This document shows, piece after piece, positions 36,201-50,016 of a stretch of DNA of 64,000 nucleotides. Source of the stretch: Acanthaster planci (taxonomy: Eukaryota; Echinodermata; Asteroidea; Valvatida; Acanthasteridae); the NCBI RefSeq assembly GCF_001949145.1, contig NW_019091524.1, positions 318,186 through 382,185 on the forward strand. The letters are read 5' to 3'. Every line of letters starts with the position of its first letter. Within the stretch, counting starts at the first letter, position 1. Both the position numbers and the translations under genes were made by a program. The notes under the pieces are model-generated. The model ran no database searches, was not told the DNA's origin, and was given only the letters and a program-made list of their open reading frames with translations.

Positions 36201-38939
36201 TGTTCATATACTAAGCAATTTTTATATATGTGGGGTTTTTTTTAATGGATGTCCATGTGAACAAAAAAAGGTCAATTTTTGCCAGGTTTAGGTGATCTTA
36301 TGGAAGGACAACCACTTTTACATGAGGATGTCTTTGCACCATTAACAATCAGGTACATGTACAGACAACATACAGGTACATCACCATTTGCGCGTGTCAT
36401 TTCTATAATTAGACAAGGTTTGTTCTTTGTCTGTGCAGCTGTGGCAGAGCACAGATGTTCATCATAAAGACGAGGGCATGACCTGATTAAGGGCAACCAC
36501 TTTGCATGCATGCAAGTTCTTATTTGACCCCTGATCAACATTCCAGCATTGTACCACTACATGTTAGATCGTAATCAAATAAGGACGTACGAGTACTTCG
36601 CAAATGTGGCCCAGCCCGATGAAACAAGTCGTTGGTTGCCAAAGTTTCTGGGCCTTTATAAAAAATCTTGCATAAGTACCGGTAGATTCACATGTGCATG
36701 TATGTTTCAACATCTATCACCCATGTCCACATTTATCAGGATGTTAATTTGAGCAAACACATGTTCATCACAAAAAATACATGTACCTCCATTTACCCTT
36801 TCTAATGCGAAGTGTTTGCCATAAAAACAGTGAAAGTAAAAAAATGGCGTTGAGACTCATTTTCTGGGATCCGGTCCCCAAATGCCAGGCTTTGTGCCTA
36901 TTACTGGTATGTACCGGTATGGTATAAGTGTCCAAACAGGAAATGAGTGGTCACAACAGACAGACTCTCATCGTGGTGTGCCAGTATAATCTAAAGATTT
37001 CAAACTGAAGATTTCAAAGTCGAAGAGCAATGCGCGACAATCACATGCAGTTAACGAGGTAGAAAGAATAGGTAGTATGTTTGCAAAGTAGGATTTGACC
37101 CACTACAGAATGTCAGTTTCCAAAATAATATTATCTTTACTTGCACGAATGTTTGTTGCTGCAGACAAATGGGGGGAGATCCTCACAAACAAATCTGGGG
37201 GGCTTGCGTGTGTCCCCGAGCCCCTCTGACTTCCTGGAGGTGGCAAGGTGGGCCACAAAAACAGCCATGGGATGACAGTCCCAAGGATGCCCCTCGTTAA
37301 TCAAGTGGGGGAAGTGACAGGACCTGGTCAGGGAGTTAAGGGGAGGGGGGGCCATTGAGGGTAAAGAAAAGGGCACAGCACCTGGCGACCGGCAACAGGA
37401 CACGGTGCATAATTTCGGGGATGTTATTCAGAAAAGCGACGACGAAGTGAAGCGTGTGTTTCATGTGTGCGCCCGTGTTTGCTCCTGCGGGGAGGTCACC
37501 CGGGCTGACCTGATTGTAGCTGTGAAAACAAGATGGAGCAATTTCCTACGCGATTGTTTCTTGTGCAACTTTGTTGCAGGAACATTTTGTTGCGAAACTT
37601 AACATTGTGCATCATTGCTGCAGCTATTAAACGTGCAGGGAGCTGCTGCTGCAGCTGTCTTTTGCTATCTGAATCCCGTACAGTAAGCAGCTGTGCCACC
37701 GCTGCTGTTGGGTCTGGTGCTGTCGTTCATGCTGCTGCATACACTGTATGTACATGTACATGTACTGTTGGCCATTCTACTGCAGCTGTTGGTAGTTCTG
37801 CTGTTACCATTGCTGCTGTTGCAAACAAGCTGCAGTTACAACCAAAGATTATATAGCACCGCACAGCGGCACAAGATGGAGAAATTAACTGTGAATATGC
37901 GTAAAATGTTGTTATCACATGGGTGCCATGGGTGTGAATAGGCCTATGTTAATGCAACAGGCACAGTGACAGGCACGCACACCTGGTATGCGTGCGCTTA
38001 TGAATTAATGTTCACACTAGAATGGCGCCCATGGTGAAAACACCTTTTTGGCCAAGTTCTCCATGCTGCACCGCTATGTGGTGCTATACAATCTTTGGTA
38101 TTAACTGCTCTTGAAACTGTTATTGGTGTTACTGCTCATGTTGTTGCTACTGATGCAAAACCTGATGTAAATTACACTGCCACCAAGTACATGTCCAATG
38201 ACCAATAAGCCATGCAGAACATCACTGGACGCACTGGTTAAAATGCTCTGTCTGTTGAATGATTTTCGTTTGCCAAAGAGCACCTCCGAATAGTCTCTGA
38301 GGGCACTGCTCGTGAAGACCCACCTCAAATAACTCATCAGTGATTTGCAATGACACAATGAGATGGAAGAAAACCTGCAGTTGTGAGACAACAGCACACA
38401 AAACAGTGCACATGGCCCCCCCTGCCCTTCCTCCCAGTTCTGCCAGCTGGTGTGGGTGACATGTACCAGTACATGGACGGACTTCATGCGCATGTCTTGA
38501 TCACACCAAGCCCAGAACTGGTATCCCATCACTGCTCTCACAAATGTGAATGTTTTTGGCAGCAATTGGATGCTGGAACCCACTGCAGCAGAGCGACTCA
38601 GACACTTCAAAATCTTTCACATGAGCAGTAAACAAAAAAACACATTTGCAGGGTCTTAATTGCCACATGTCCACCACACTAGTACAGCTGATTAGCACTC
38701 CACAAGTCTGGGTGCCTGAGGGCGCCATTGTCTGAGCTCGGTGAAGCTGGTAGCCAACACAGTTCGGGGGCACTAAACAGGAAATTCAGAGTACCGAGTC
38801 TCTTAATCTTTCGAATTCTGTATGGCTCACCTAAGAATTTTCTACAGCTCTAAGCATGTTAATATTAAGACGCACGGTTCAACAATGATCTACATTGTGC
38901 AGTAGTTGCATTCCTTCCTTACACATATAGTGCATCATG

Positions 38940-40312
38940 AATGGCCAAAGCCGCGTTCTCATTGGACCTTTTTTGGTTAACTTACCGTGACTTTACTGTA
39001 GAACTACAACATTAAATCCAATGGGAACACACGGTAAACTAATGTCCCTTTCAACTTACCGCGATTGTAATGTAAAACTAACGGGCCAAAAGGGTCGCAG
39101 AAGATTTCTGCGCAGCCACGGTAAATTAGCAGGGGCGCAAAAAACTCCAATTGGAACAGTTCCCATACAATGTAGATTGACCCCGACCATGCTAAACCTA
39201 CGAATCTGACTGCTGCCTACACAGAGATCCATTGTGGGCACGCGAAAATGGTTGCATGGTTCCCAGTCTCCAGCTCCGTGCGTAGGCTATAGTACAGTAG
39301 CATGCCGCGCACACACAGTGAAGTGTGCCCGGATAAAGCTATATGCACACTGTGTATGGGGCTTTTTCTGTACAGATTTGTCAGATTTTGTCATTTTTTG
39401 GTCAGATTTTGCCGATTTCGCCATCATTTGTACAGCACAGGCAATGTAATCATGTTTATTTGCTGTGTTACACCTAAATAAGACCTTCTGCTATGGTAAA
39501 AAAGTCCATGTGGGAATGTGCGGCAGATTGACACGAAGGAATGTTGTGGTAAGTTTCTGTAAGCGCGGAAGAAAAAGTCCAATGGAAACATGCGTCAAGT
39601 CTTTGCCTGTTTTCATACTAGTCAAATAATCCCACTTGCTTCCTTGTCCCAAGGCCTGAGATCTGCAATGACCCTACAACAGCTTGCTGCATTAGGTGCT
39701 GGAGACTACATGAAGTCCAATCTGAACCACTGGAGAAACAACATTCTCATTCCGTTCCCATTATACTCACAGTGACTTAATAACAGGCTGAAAGTAGGGA
39801 AGGAAATTTTAAACAGAGCCACAGTAGTTTTACAGAGCCACTAAATTAATCCAATGGAACAGCTCTGGGCTGTAAAACCTCAACAAGTGTGTAGAAAAAT
39901 TCCTCATACATGTGAAGCATGGTTCCCAGATAGGCCTACCCTTTTGTGTGTTGCAATTTTTTCCATGACACTGCCTACGGATACACCTTTCCACCGAGAC
40001 AGTGTTGTGTTTTTTTTTCTTTTGCATCGTGGATATAATGGCTAATTTTACCCAAACTGTAAGAAACATCAGCGGGGCAGAGGCAGAGGCTTGGTAGCAC
40101 AGGAGCAGTTGACATTTCAACTGTACAATGTAACCACTCAAGTGGCACATTGGATACTAGGAATGTGCTATATTTGACAAACCATGCATGGGGAATTAAC
40201 AATTCAGTTGATACCCAAAAAAAGTCCAAATGGGCCCAGACAGATTTACAAAATGGAATGTTTACAGGAGCTGCAGTCAATACTACACAGAAGAAAAAAT
40301 CCAATGGGAACT
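38940..40312. repeat. Cluster of TCCAATGGGAAC repeats, probable transposon remnant
   Basis: A 12-base word, TCCAATGGGAAC, or a close variant recurs at about 39018, 39146, 39579, 39850 and 40300, and inverted near 38954-38967 (GTTCTCATTGGA). A second motif, (C)GGTAA or its complement TTACCG, recurs between them. The first pair makes an inverted repeat of about 75 bp (38954-39030). This is the usual look of subterminal repeats of a non-autonomous DNA transposon, or of several insertions. No transposase frame was seen. Confidence 0.5.
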
Positions 40313-43300
40313 TGGTGTGGGAAAACCAGGATTTTGCACAAACCTATGGAACAGAAGGGTTTTGAATGTACTTTACTTCAACAAAGTTTACTTTAAAATT
40401 TTTTATCTATCCAAATCAAGCTTACTCTTTGAAGAGTTGAAATAACTTGAAAGAAATAGCTACCAGTAGAAAGAAATAAAGAGAAAATCACAAAATCTCA
40501 AGTTCATGTTTCTTCAAAAATTAACTTCATTTGCCATCACCCGTCAATACTGTTTATGTTTGCAATGAACATATCAATAATTAGAGGTAAAAAGAACTCA
40601 GTCAACCACAACTCTGTCAGTGAATTTTATCAAGGGTTTTCCACTTTCTTCAGGAGGAATCTGAAGTCACTTTTTTACAGAATTCTGACAGAATCAGAAT
40701 CAGAATCAAGTTGAAAAATGTTGAGTCGGCCCAAACCTTGGTCCACAGTGGCACCTAGAGGCTGCACTTGCACAAAATGCCCCCTCCTGACCCGGTGAAA
40801 TGGAAGCCCAGCATCATATCACGTTCATACCATAACTGTAAAACAACAACTTACCCATTGTTGGCCTTGCGAGTGCGTCTTATCTTTCTCATTCAAACTC
40901 CCTGGTGGTACGAGTGCTGTATCTGGGATACACTGGACTGGACCTCCACTTATGGTATCGCTGTTATCTTCACAGGACTAAACTCCTGGAGAAGAGACAC
41001 ATACCAGAAAGTGTTGTCAAAAGGAACAAAAGGACCCAACCTGAGGATGATGTTAATGACAGGGAGGAAACTATTGAGAAAAAAATGAATTTTGAATAGT
41101 TACTGTACATAGCATATCACTCAACCACTGTCCGATGAAGTGTAATCTTTATTGCAGTGTCTTGCCTGTAGGCTGAATGAATATAGAAGTCTTATCAACT
41201 CATCACTATTCAGACTTCAAAAGAATCCTGCTTGAAGCTAGGCTTATCCACTAATACCCTGTTGTTGGTGCGTGGGTGTCAACTGTTTCCCACAATGCAC
41301 TGGTAAGGAAAATTTGGTTTGACGGGTATCTTCTTGGTACGGCACTGTACTGTACTCATACTGACAAAACACTAAAATGCATGTACTGATAACGGAATGA
41401 ATGCAGAGGTGCTTCAAGTACAGTATATACAGAATATTATGCGTTATGTGCATACATGTCCATGTACATGTACAAAAAATGACTAAGAATGTGGATACAA
41501 GGAATTTGACGTCTGTAAAGTTAAGTTGTTTCATCCTGCATTTTTCACCAACCGTGCCACCTACCAGGAACTCACTAGCATGCCGCTGCATGTACAGCAC
41601 CCAGAAGCTCCTGCAATTGGCACCCAGACAGAATGGGATTTCTATGCCCAGAGTGCAGGACAGACAGTCGTCCTTCCAGCTGGCAATGTCCCACAATCAC
41701 TCCACACTTCCTTGATCCCAATTTAGCTCTAATCAAGTGAGAGTGACCTTAAACCGCAGGGGTCAACAACCTCAAAACCCAGTTCACTACCTGGCTGACC
41801 CAGGGATTTCTGGGTCTGCACAGTGTAACGTGGGCACATTGATAATTGTTAATGTACAGGAACAAACAGTGACATGACTTACATGTACGTGTGTATACTG
41901 AACACAGAAATGCAGTCCTGATCATTTTCTACAATTCACATCCTTCACAATTGCCAAGAGTGCTTTACTTGTGGTCTGAATGCCGATGGCAAAATTTCAC
42001 CATAACTTTACTTGTATTACATGTACATGATAATGAATTTGAAAGGGTCCTCCATGAACGAAGAAAACTAAATAATGCAAAGACATGGTGAAGATGGCAG
42101 AAGTCCTGCTGGTGTGTTTGGGGAGAGTACCTTTCAATAGCTAATTGGCCTCCACATCAAAAAATCCAGTGGTCCAGTGGAGAGACTCCATAGAAGCACT
42201 GCCAAAAAAGCCAATGGTGGGGGTAGGAGCAGAAGTATTATAATTGTCCCTGGATTCAACCACAGTCACGTAAATGTTGCAGTATTCGGAAAGTGTTTCT
42301 TTACTTTTGGCACAAGTACATGCACATGTACAAATGAGTTCCTTTCAAATTTTCAAGCTACCGCTATATGCTACGACATTTTTCTCTAAAAGCAAAACTA
42401 AAACCCATTAAAAATCTTCCTTTTAATGGACTGCATGCAAATCACTACCCCCACATTTTAATTTTCCAATCTAATCACTTCATTGAAACTGAAATGTCAT
42501 TCTGTATTTTTTAAAACAAAATTGTAAGTGAGAGACAGAGTGATTAATGAGAGGGCAAAATTACTGCTGCTGTCACCGCAGCCCTGAAATATGATTTTTG
42601 CCGATGCAATGCTGGAAAGGACTTATTAGTCGAGCATGGCAGAGATTGATCCATGGCAACTTTGTCACGATCTGACAACCTCCTTCCCCCGGCACTTCCC
42701 CTCCTCACCAATCCCCCCCCCTTCGCTCTCTCCATCGAGGGCAGTATTGGCCACTGAAAATGTGAGAGCCATCATTTAGCAGTTTGCAACTGCCTTTCCC
42801 TTCCCAGGGGAGGGGATATCCACTTAAATTGAGTTTCATGGGCCGGAGGAGAAGGTAACAAATTCATTACGGGAGCTCCATCCACCCTCCCCCCAGCAGT
42901 TCAAAATGGAATGGTCCACATTTCTGTCATCAATCAGAGTGCAAGCCTGTACCATTCCCTTGATGGTTTAAACACACAACATTTGACATGTTTGACTGGA
43001 ACATTAGCTTAAACATGTCACCAAGTAAACTTGATGCAAACGCTGCAATTCTAAGACTCAGAAAGTATCTTTTCCAAGGGAGGGGGGTTGGGAAGGCCCC
43101 GCATGAGCATTAGTCACAGGATGCCTTTTATGTATGTACAAGGATGAACGACTTCCAAATTCTTTGGACAAACACAGATGCTTTGAGTTGGGTGCATTTT
43201 ACGGTTTGTGAAGTCCAAACTAAGGGCAGATCCTGCCCAGAGTTGGCAGCGATAAGCCAAGACTGGGGCATGATTCAGGAGAAAAAAATGAGATGGTTGA

Positions 43301-45946
43301 ATTTAACAAGGCATTTCTGGCCATTGACCTTCTAAGGACAAAAATCTACCGAATGATGCCATCAATGCGCATACACATCAGCAGGCATCAGGCTGGAATA
43401 AGCAATCTGGGGTTTCAAAAATCAAACATGCTACTGGTACATACATGTACATGAATGTCTTATCAGCTTCACAGTATAGGTTTGAACATATAGGGGCAAT
43501 TCCATCGTTACCGACATGACGTTTGTATACAACTTCCAAGTTTCAATTGATAAACAAATTCATGGTGAAAAAATAAAACCAAGTTTATCTGCTTTTATAC
43601 TTGTAGCCTATTCATTAAAAATGTTAGAGAAACTTTGTTGGTTAATTAGCCACAAGTGTGAGAAATGAATGTTACGGACGTTCTGCATTATGACATGGAT
43701 TTTTGACCTTCAGTACATTTAATCAAAACTCCATGAAGTTGCTTCCCTTAGCTTTCTATACAAACTATGTTGCAGTTGGTCTGAGTCATTCTATCCAGGC
43801 ATGAATTGAAAGTTAGAAAAAAAAGTGTCCTGTATAGTCCAATTTTGTTAATTAATGTTGTTATGGACATTACATGTACATCTCACGTTACGGGCGACAT
43901 AAAAATCTCACGCACCTATATATAAATATAAAGAAAACAAATGTTAAGAATGGTTTTATTAATTATAATGTTTCATATGGTATCGTCATGATATCCCCTC
44001 AGATTCACTCAATTGAGGTGTACCCCTAACCAACAATGGTGGAGACAACATTGTAAAAATCAATTTGAAACTTTGGCAGTCAAGTCACAGTTGATGTGGA
44101 GTTGTCCATAGGTTGTTACAATTTCAACACTGCAAGTAAAGCCTCATGCAGTAATTAAGATACTCAATGATCAATGCAAAACCAAACTTTTAACAAAAAC
44201 TTGCACATTTGCAGACAGTTTGAAAAGAAGTCTTTCAAGGCATCATTTCTTGTGAAAGGTATGAATATACGGTACATGTATGAATACTTGCAGATTTACG
44301 GTTCGGCACATACATGTACATGTACTGAATAGACACATGGTCCACCAGACAGGTGAACAAGCTCTAGAATACCTGTAAACACTCTCTCCCACTTACACAA
44401 AAACCACTGTAATCTCTGCCAGTCTGTCCCATCCCCCAAACAGATGAAAATACATGTATCATGATTTGCAAGTCTAATGTGGGACATACCCTGGCAACAA
44501 GTTGTTACATCCTCAACAGCATCCAAACACTGCCTACTCCAAATGAACGACTGAACAAACACGTAAAAAAAAAAAATAATACCCTTACTTGAATTTGTGT
44601 ACCAGAGGTATTGGCCTGTAAAACTTCAATGCGCTCAGTACATGTACACTATGAAACTGTCTGCTATTGGAATTAATTTATGCACTGGCACACACAAATC
44701 ACACAGGGTGTTTGCAACCAGAAGTGGAGTAAGAATTTCCCTCTTTCTCCAGTTCCTTCTATGATGTTTGCCCCCTCCCTCGTCTGGCCTTTAAAGCTGT
44801 GCACTGGCAGACAACAGAAAAACAAGCGACAATTTACGCGTACACGTACCTTTCAATCACAGACTCCTTCGCTGGCAAAAAGAAAAAAAATCCTCAAACT
44901 ATGCGCATGCATGCGCAGAGAAGGTTTGGGAATTATTAAACCAATTTGCAAGGAAGGAAGAAGAATCATGTCGAGCTTTGACAGGGTCCCTGAGGAACGT
45001 CTCTGTGAAGCTGACCACAGATGTTGAAAATTCCTAGGCTGCAAGTTGTGCTGTTCAGAGCCTTTACCTCTTGGGGGAGATACGCTTGGGCAAAGGCTGA
45101 GCTCATGCCACATTCTGATTGGTCGGACACTTATATGAATGATCTTTGAAAGGAACAAGATCAACGAATGACTCTTTCATGTGAATGACACGCTGTGCTT
45201 ATTCTGGTCAAAACTTTGGAACTTGTTGAGATACAATGTTTTGGCATATTTACACCACGATGTCCAATTAATAGTGATATAGATTAATAAAGTGCACTTA
45301 TCCGGGAAAACCGATCAAGGCGCAATTCCATTATTGCTACCCCTGCTCACTCGGCCCATGAAACATTCCAAATACCATCTCAGCTCTCTCGGGAGTATAC
45401 AGGAGCAGGTAGGAGATAAGTTTGTAAAGTCACAAATTATTACTTTCATAGTCCTTAATTAATCACCTGGGGATTGAGTGAAATTTCTCTCATATGACTA
45501 AATCCTACGGTTAAAAAATTCAAATAGCATCTGAATCAGAGGCAAATGATATTTTGTACTACAGTCTTGTATTTTCTCCAAAAATTTACATTTGTTTCTC
45601 GTATTTTCTACTTGAAGGCATATTTATGATAAAATTGAAGGATTTGGGATTAGTTTCAATTTGTTATCAGTAAGCTTGAAAAAAGGACTAAAGTAAAAAC
45701 TACTTTTCATTGCATCTCGGTAAACTAGGAACTTTCACAAATGTTGAGACTGGCCTGCTGTTTAACATTTAAACCAAGAATGTGAAGGCAGATAAAAAGA
45801 TAGGCCTACGATGTTTTAACTTTAATTAATTACGTCATAAGTATGCAATACTTTTCAATGAAAACTGACCCACTGCCTTATTTTAATTGTCTTGAATAAG
45901 CCATTATGAAACCTTTCTACAGGTGAGAATTTTACTTGTCTTCCTC

Positions 45947-46073
45947 CATGGTCGAACAACATGGTCGAACAACATGGTCGAACAACATGGTCGAACAACA
46001 TGGTCGAACAACATGGTCGAACAACATGGTCGAACAACATGGTCGAACAACATGGTCGAACAACATGGTCGAA
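45947..46073. repeat. 13-bp minisatellite, 9.8 copies of CATGGTCGAACAA
   Basis: Nine perfect copies (45947-46063) plus 10 bases of a tenth. The copies appear identical, so the array is young or homogenised. The unit length is not a multiple of three and the unit has no stop in any frame, so both strands are open in all frames across the array. This explains the set of overlapping open frames here, which should not be read as genes. It is immediately followed by an ACATGT-type stretch (46088-46140). Confidence 0.97.
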
Positions 46074-49000
46074 ATATCTTGCTCATGGACACATGTACAT
46101 GTATACATTACCGCCACATACAGTACATGTACATGTAGGTTGGACCGAGCCCAGTCTTTGCACTGCAGGATTGTAAGTAAAGCTGAGTAGGAGAGAAATT
46201 CTCAACCAGACGCCACAGGAGGTACATGTAAAAACCACATGAGCACCAGCTTTTTCTTGAAGCCTGGGAAATTTTGAATGCTACAAGAGCCACCAGACCC
46301 ACTGCAGACTTGCGCAAAACAAATTGGGCCGAATACATCAGATGGCCACGGAGACTTCCCCCTTGCATAAATTCCTGTATGATGTAGCAGATATTTTTCC
46401 CACCAGATCAGGAAGTATCTGTCCAGTATACGTCAACGGGCTGTCAGAGCTGGGGTTAACACCCCCCCCCTTTCAGTCTTGGGTACTCCCTGGTTTGGCA
46501 TACTTCAAGGATTTCCCATAGACAGGAACACACATTTGGTGGATGTTGGGCACCCAACCGCCCAAAAAACGGATGAGGATGAAGGGGGGGGGAGAGCCAA
46601 GAGGAAAGGCAGTAATTTACTTCAATCAAGAAGTGAAGCACATTTTCTCTTCGTAAGAGCCACTTCTGTCAATGCACGCAGGTTGGAATAAGCCAAGTTC
46701 TATTTTACATCTTTGAGGACCACCTTGCTTTAATCAATGAATCGGCCAAAAAAAAAATCATGTCACTTTTCTTCTTGTGAATGGGGGGGGCAACGCATCA
46801 ACATTTTAAATCCATTTGTTTACACATAGAATGTGGTGACTTTTAAAGTTTCCGAAGACTGTCATTCTCAATGGACTGTTGTGCATGATGTAGTCTCAAT
46901 TTAATAGCCAACTCAAAATTCCAAACATCCAAGCAAACTACATGTACATGTTTGGTCTAAGTATTATAAATACACAAGAGCAGTATTTCGCTATTGACAC
47001 CCAGTAAATCAAACTTCTCCTACATAAGTATACACGATCAAATTTATGCCAGCATGGATGTTTGCACAAGAATATGGCGACCCCTAGACTCCGGACCGTT
47101 GAATAAACAGAAACACTGAGTATATATAGCAAATTTTGTTTTCCTCTGCTCCCCTTGATCAATTTGTTTTTCTCTTCTTTCCTCTCTACGGTTTTGAGTG
47201 CTGGCTTTGTGATTCTGTCCCTTTGTGGTGCTTGTGTTTTGCCATACAGTGAGGGCTTTCCTTGCAGGCTATTCTCTACAAGCTCACTACATGTACATGT
47301 ACCTATAGACACGTTTCAGGTAAATTCAACAGGTCATTTGGAACTGCATGTGTGTATCTGTACCCTGGTTGTGCCATGCCACAAATACACCAGAGACTGG
47401 GTAAATGATGCGTAATTTAAACATACTGCAAGTAACGCTAATGTTCTGACAGTGGGACCATATAGGCAAATCCGTGGAGACAACATTCCCGCTGGGGCAA
47501 CTTGGGCATGTGCACGAATTTTTGTCAAGTCACAGCACCCTACTGGTCTGATAGAAATGCAGTGCGCATGTACCACCTGTGAGTATGGAGGATGGCCCTG
47601 CAGGATTGGGCTTTTATGAAATACACGTACCTGTACAAATCCCCATCATCTGAAAGTTGATCAGATCATTAAATTATTCATTCTATTCAATGGTACCCAT
47701 TGAATAGAACGTCACTTGACTGGTTCCCGTTTGCATGCGGGGATGCTGAGGTTTTTGCTTTTAAAAAGATTGACGGGATGATTGGTGAATGCATCTTTCC
47801 AACTACATCCTTACATCCTGTCAGGAAAAATGACAACGTGACTTGTGAAGTTATTGGGAAATCCCACTTTTAGGTTTGAGTTTCAAGAAATCTAGGACTT
47901 TTGCACATGCACATACGACACCACGAAACTTTCCAGAAATTGCCGTGGTATGACTTGGGGGAAAAAGATGCTGTTTTCTTCCACTCGACACCGTATACAC
48001 ACTAGTTCAACTCACTTTTTCTGTTACTTTTATGTCTGTTTCATCATTTCAGGAGAGCGGAGCCGGATACGGTGGTGGCTTCTCTCAGGAACAGACAGAT
48101 TATCTGCTCCGACCACATATGCACCCCCATTATCAGCAAGGAAGAAAAATTTCAGCTTGGCACACGGCACTGGCTATAATTTCTGGAAGAGTTTCAACAC
48201 CTCACTACATTTTACACTGGTGATTACGAGCCATGTGTTGAATGAAACAGTCTACCACTTCTTATCCTTACAAACTTGTTATTCCCTTTTGCAGTCAAAA
48301 ATGGATGGCACAAAAGTTCACCTGTTAACTTTTAACATTAAACTGGACATTGATTTGTATTTCAAAACAGTTATTACACTCTGGTCTCAATCCAGTTAAG
48401 CCTATACTCATTAATGGACTTGAAAAACGGGACGTGGAGTGCTCAAGACATGACAGAAATGTAAAATTATCACGGAAAGACTGCTATGATGGTTACTTTA
48501 ATACTGGTCCCCTTTACTGTGTTTTATGCCATACCTCTCCATCGTGGATGGGTACACGTACATGTACTTGTGAGCTCCACTGAGATTTCAGTGATCAAAT
48601 CTGTGGTCAGGGACAATACTGCATTTTAAAATGGGTTTTGACCTTTTACTTGAAGTTCTCACTCACCCGTTAATTTATTGGCACACGTACACTCTACTTC
48701 AAGAGCCATTCATTTGCAGAACAGATTGTACATGTATGCTCCAGCTCATTTGTACAAAGCTTAATAGAGGACTGCCCTCCAACTTTTTCATTCCTTGTGG
48801 AATCACCGTGAAATGAGTTTATAATATGACTGTCAAGACTTTCCAAGCTGCTTGGGTTTTGTGCTAACTTTGTACTGCTTCCAAAAAAAGGAAGAAAAAA
48901 AGGACAGCCGTGTGAAAAGAAAATCCTTTACGTTCTCAGACCCAAGGCTGCACTCTGGTTTGACACAATGAAGGTTTTACTAACGTTTGCAAAGAATAAC

Positions 49001-49898
49001 ATGGCCGCATGGGCTGGCAAATGTGCAGTCAAGTGAATGCTCACAGCAGGCAAAGTCCACTTTCCTTTCCATGGGCAATTGGCAGTGTTGTCAGCTGGCA
49101 ATGAAAAGAGTGAAAAAGTCCTTTGACTTTGTAAACATAAATCATAGATCATGTATTTCAAGTGCATTGGCAATAGTCCTTGAAGTTCACCTTTGAAACC
49201 ATTTTACATTCACTTTTACTTTGATGTCTTTTCTCTACATGTACTTTGGGGGATAAGTTTCAGGCCGTTTAGAGTCAAAAGCTTGCACGACTCAATTTCA
49301 AAGTGACAGGATCAATTCCAGAAATGTGGTTTCACGGGGAAGTCAATGCCCCTGGATGGTATAGTCCAGAGTATTAGAAGTACATGTACAGTACCCAGCC
49401 AGGTGGAAGAACACCTGACCAAAATGTACGCAAACATGACTGATGCACGTGTGAATGTACTGTTTGTCCAAAAATGTACATGTACCAGTACCTGTATGCA
49501 GTTGCGCAAGGACATGTGCGACAGGGGCTTGGCTGAATATACAAAGGTGGATGAGTTTGCTGGAAAACTGTTTGGCAGAAAGGGAAGGTTTTATGTTCTC
49601 TTACTTCAGAAGCACAGACTAAACAAATTAAAATTGACTTCAAAATTTGAACTATTCAAGTGAGTCAAGAGAAAAGATGCATAGCACTTTTAACCAGAAC
49701 TGCTTTGGCTGCGATGCATGCATGATTGATGAGGCATTTACTTGGCTGCTACAGTAGCCTTTTGGAAGAGTTATTAGAGCAAGGCTTTTACACATACATG
49801 TACCGGTACTCTACTGCAAAAACGTGCTCACTGAAGCTAGTTCTAGCTGCAAGAGATAAAATTTGGCCATTTTGTACTGTAACGTTAAATACAATATT

Positions 49899-50016
49899 AG
49901 TTATCACATGAGTGCCAGTGGAACACAGAACAATGTAGAGCATCTACTCTGTGTTCCACCCCCACTCGTGTGATACTGCATTATTCTGTGTTTCACGAGC
50001 ACGAGTGTGATAACTT
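49899..50016. repeat. Inverted-repeat module, probable MITE fragment
   Basis: The left arm AGTTATCACATGAGTG followed by AGTGGAACACAGAA (49899-49930) is met by two inverted copies: CTCTGTGTTCCACCCCCACT then CGTGTGATA (49948-49976), and TTCTGTGTTTCACGAGCACG then AGTGTGATAACTT (49984-50016). The motif 'TTATCACNNGAGTG...AACACAGA' occurs as an interspersed repeat in several aquatic animals. The repeat-like text may run on to about 50260 (GACCAATCAGAATTGAG). Confidence 0.5.

Noticed and set aside
37600-37860. CTG/GCTGTT-rich stretch encoding Ala/Cys/Leu runs
   Set aside because: It is a degenerate trinucleotide-type repeat without a conserved frame. It has no sign of being an exon.
38101-38610. 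Minus-strand open frame of 169 codons
   Set aside because: No domain or splice context recognised, and composition changes along its length. Treated as chance.
45947-46073. CRISPR-like array
   Set aside because: The 13-bp units are contiguous with no spacers, and the genome is eukaryotic.
45855-46190. Six overlapping open frames on both strands
   Set aside because: All are produced by the 13-bp minisatellite, whose unit has no stop in any frame.
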